Source: DAOPYE01 sp035352715 (GTDB taxonomy: Bacteria; Acidobacteriota; Holophagae; Holophagales; Holophagaceae). Taken from it: a stretch of DNA of 14,416 nucleotides. Of the stretch, positions 14,119-14,416 are shown one piece after another. The notes beneath the pieces were generated by a model. The model was not told where the DNA came from, searched no databases, and saw only the letters and a list, made by a program, of their open reading frames with translations. A program made the position numbers and the translations under genes. Each line of letters begins with the position of its first letter. Position 1 is the stretch's first letter. The stretch covers positions 1 to 14,416 of the forward strand of contig DAOPYE010000067.1 of the NCBI GenBank assembly GCA_035352715.1, in the 5' to 3' direction.

Positions 14119-14416
14119 ACATCAGGGAATCGATGAGGGCCAACCAGCTGGCCTCGATGATATTGGTCGAGACGCCGATGGTGCCCCAGCGATCCACGCC
14201 GTCGCTGGATTCGATGAGCACGCGCACCTTGGCGGCGGTGCCCTCTTTGCCCTCCAGCACGCGCACCTTGTAATCCTCCAGTTTCACATCGGCCAGGGCC
14301 GGATACAGCGCGACCAGCGCCTTGCGCAGCGCGGCATCCATGGCGTTCACGGGGCCGTCTCCATCGGCGGCGGTGTGTACCAGCGCTTCGCCTTCGCGCA
14401 CCTTGATGGTGGCTTC
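14090..14416 (-). CDS. cimA: (R)-citramalate synthase, C-terminal part (cut by window end)
   Basis: The last 108 codons of a gene that enters from the right edge; the frame is open through 14416 (EATIKVREGEA), so the GTG at 14401 is internal. The sequence is the regulatory C-terminal domain of the 2-isopropylmalate synthase/citramalate synthase family. The run GDGPVNAMDAALRKAL, then LEDYKVRVLEG, GTAAKVRVLIES, WGTIGVSTNIIEASW and ALIDSLMFKL, is typical of the CimA type, which joins pyruvate and acetyl-CoA to citramalate for the threonine-independent isoleucine route; this domain normally binds isoleucine as feedback inhibitor. The catalytic barrel is outside the window, so leuA-like 2-isopropylmalate synthase is the alternative, less likely from the wording. 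It converges on, and overlaps, the YfhO gene. Confidence 0.88.
   Translation of the reverse strand, partial: EATIKVREGEALVHTAADGDGPVNAMDAALRKALVALYPALADVKLEDYKVRVLEGKEGTAAKVRVLIESSDGVDRWGTIGVSTNIIEASWLALIDSLMFKLMKERLS

Noticed and set aside
1..14416. Search for CRISPR arrays, insertion sequences, attachment sites, tRNA or rRNA genes, and a defence or other novel multi-gene system.
   Set aside because: No regular direct repeats with spacers, no transposase or integrase, no tRNA-like cloverleaf, and every large coding region belongs to a known housekeeping, metabolic or cell-envelope family.

Overview
The window looks like ordinary chromosome of a GC-rich, Gram-negative-type bacterium. My best guess is Acidobacteriota (a Holophaga/Geothrix-like lineage), from the base composition, the mix of a CimA-type citramalate synthase, a two-domain Nfu and a YfhO-type membrane protein, and the rplM-rpsI-rpsB-tsf order. 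This is an inference with low certainty and no rRNA is present to test it. I see no phage, transposon, integrase, CRISPR array, toxin-antitoxin pair, rRNA or tRNA.

Layout: (1) 2-811 is the 3' part of a GH130 mannosylglucose phosphorylase, facing an inositol-monophosphatase-family gene on the minus strand (936-1712) across a spacer with a long hairpin. (2) Divergent from that phosphatase runs a plus-strand Nfu iron-sulfur carrier (1804-2349), then a GAF protein with a decayed GGDEF domain (2442-3449). (3) A strong two-way terminator (3486-3523) separates this from the minus-strand translation block rplM, rpsI, rpsB, tsf (6054 down to 3546), whose spacers hold several inverted repeats and a seven-base periodic tract. 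(4) Upstream of rplM, also on the minus strand, are a PseG/SpsG-like sugar-nucleotide hydrolase homologue (6172-7263) and a glutamine-dependent asparagine synthetase (7377-9047). (5) On the plus strand follows an exported beta-propeller lactonase (9209-10393), overlapping tail to tail with a minus-strand GT9 glycosyltransferase (10377-11606). (6) Divergent from the GT9 gene is a large YfhO-type membrane protein (11707-14118), overlapping tail to tail with the 3' end of a citramalate synthase gene that runs out of the window.

Functionally the window is a patchwork: carbohydrate phosphorolysis, Fe-S cluster delivery, a core translation operon, asparagine and isoleucine-pathway enzymes, and a loose group that could serve surface glycan assembly (PseG-like protein, GT9, YfhO). 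These last three are not one operon and no complete glycan pathway is present. All coding starts were judged by Shine-Dalgarno spacing and family N-termini; several are shorter than the longest open frame. I do not find a clear new system. The best leads are the GGDEF domain without acidic residues, the rpsB-tsf heptad tract, the hairpin leaders of the ribosomal genes and the orphan PseG-like gene.
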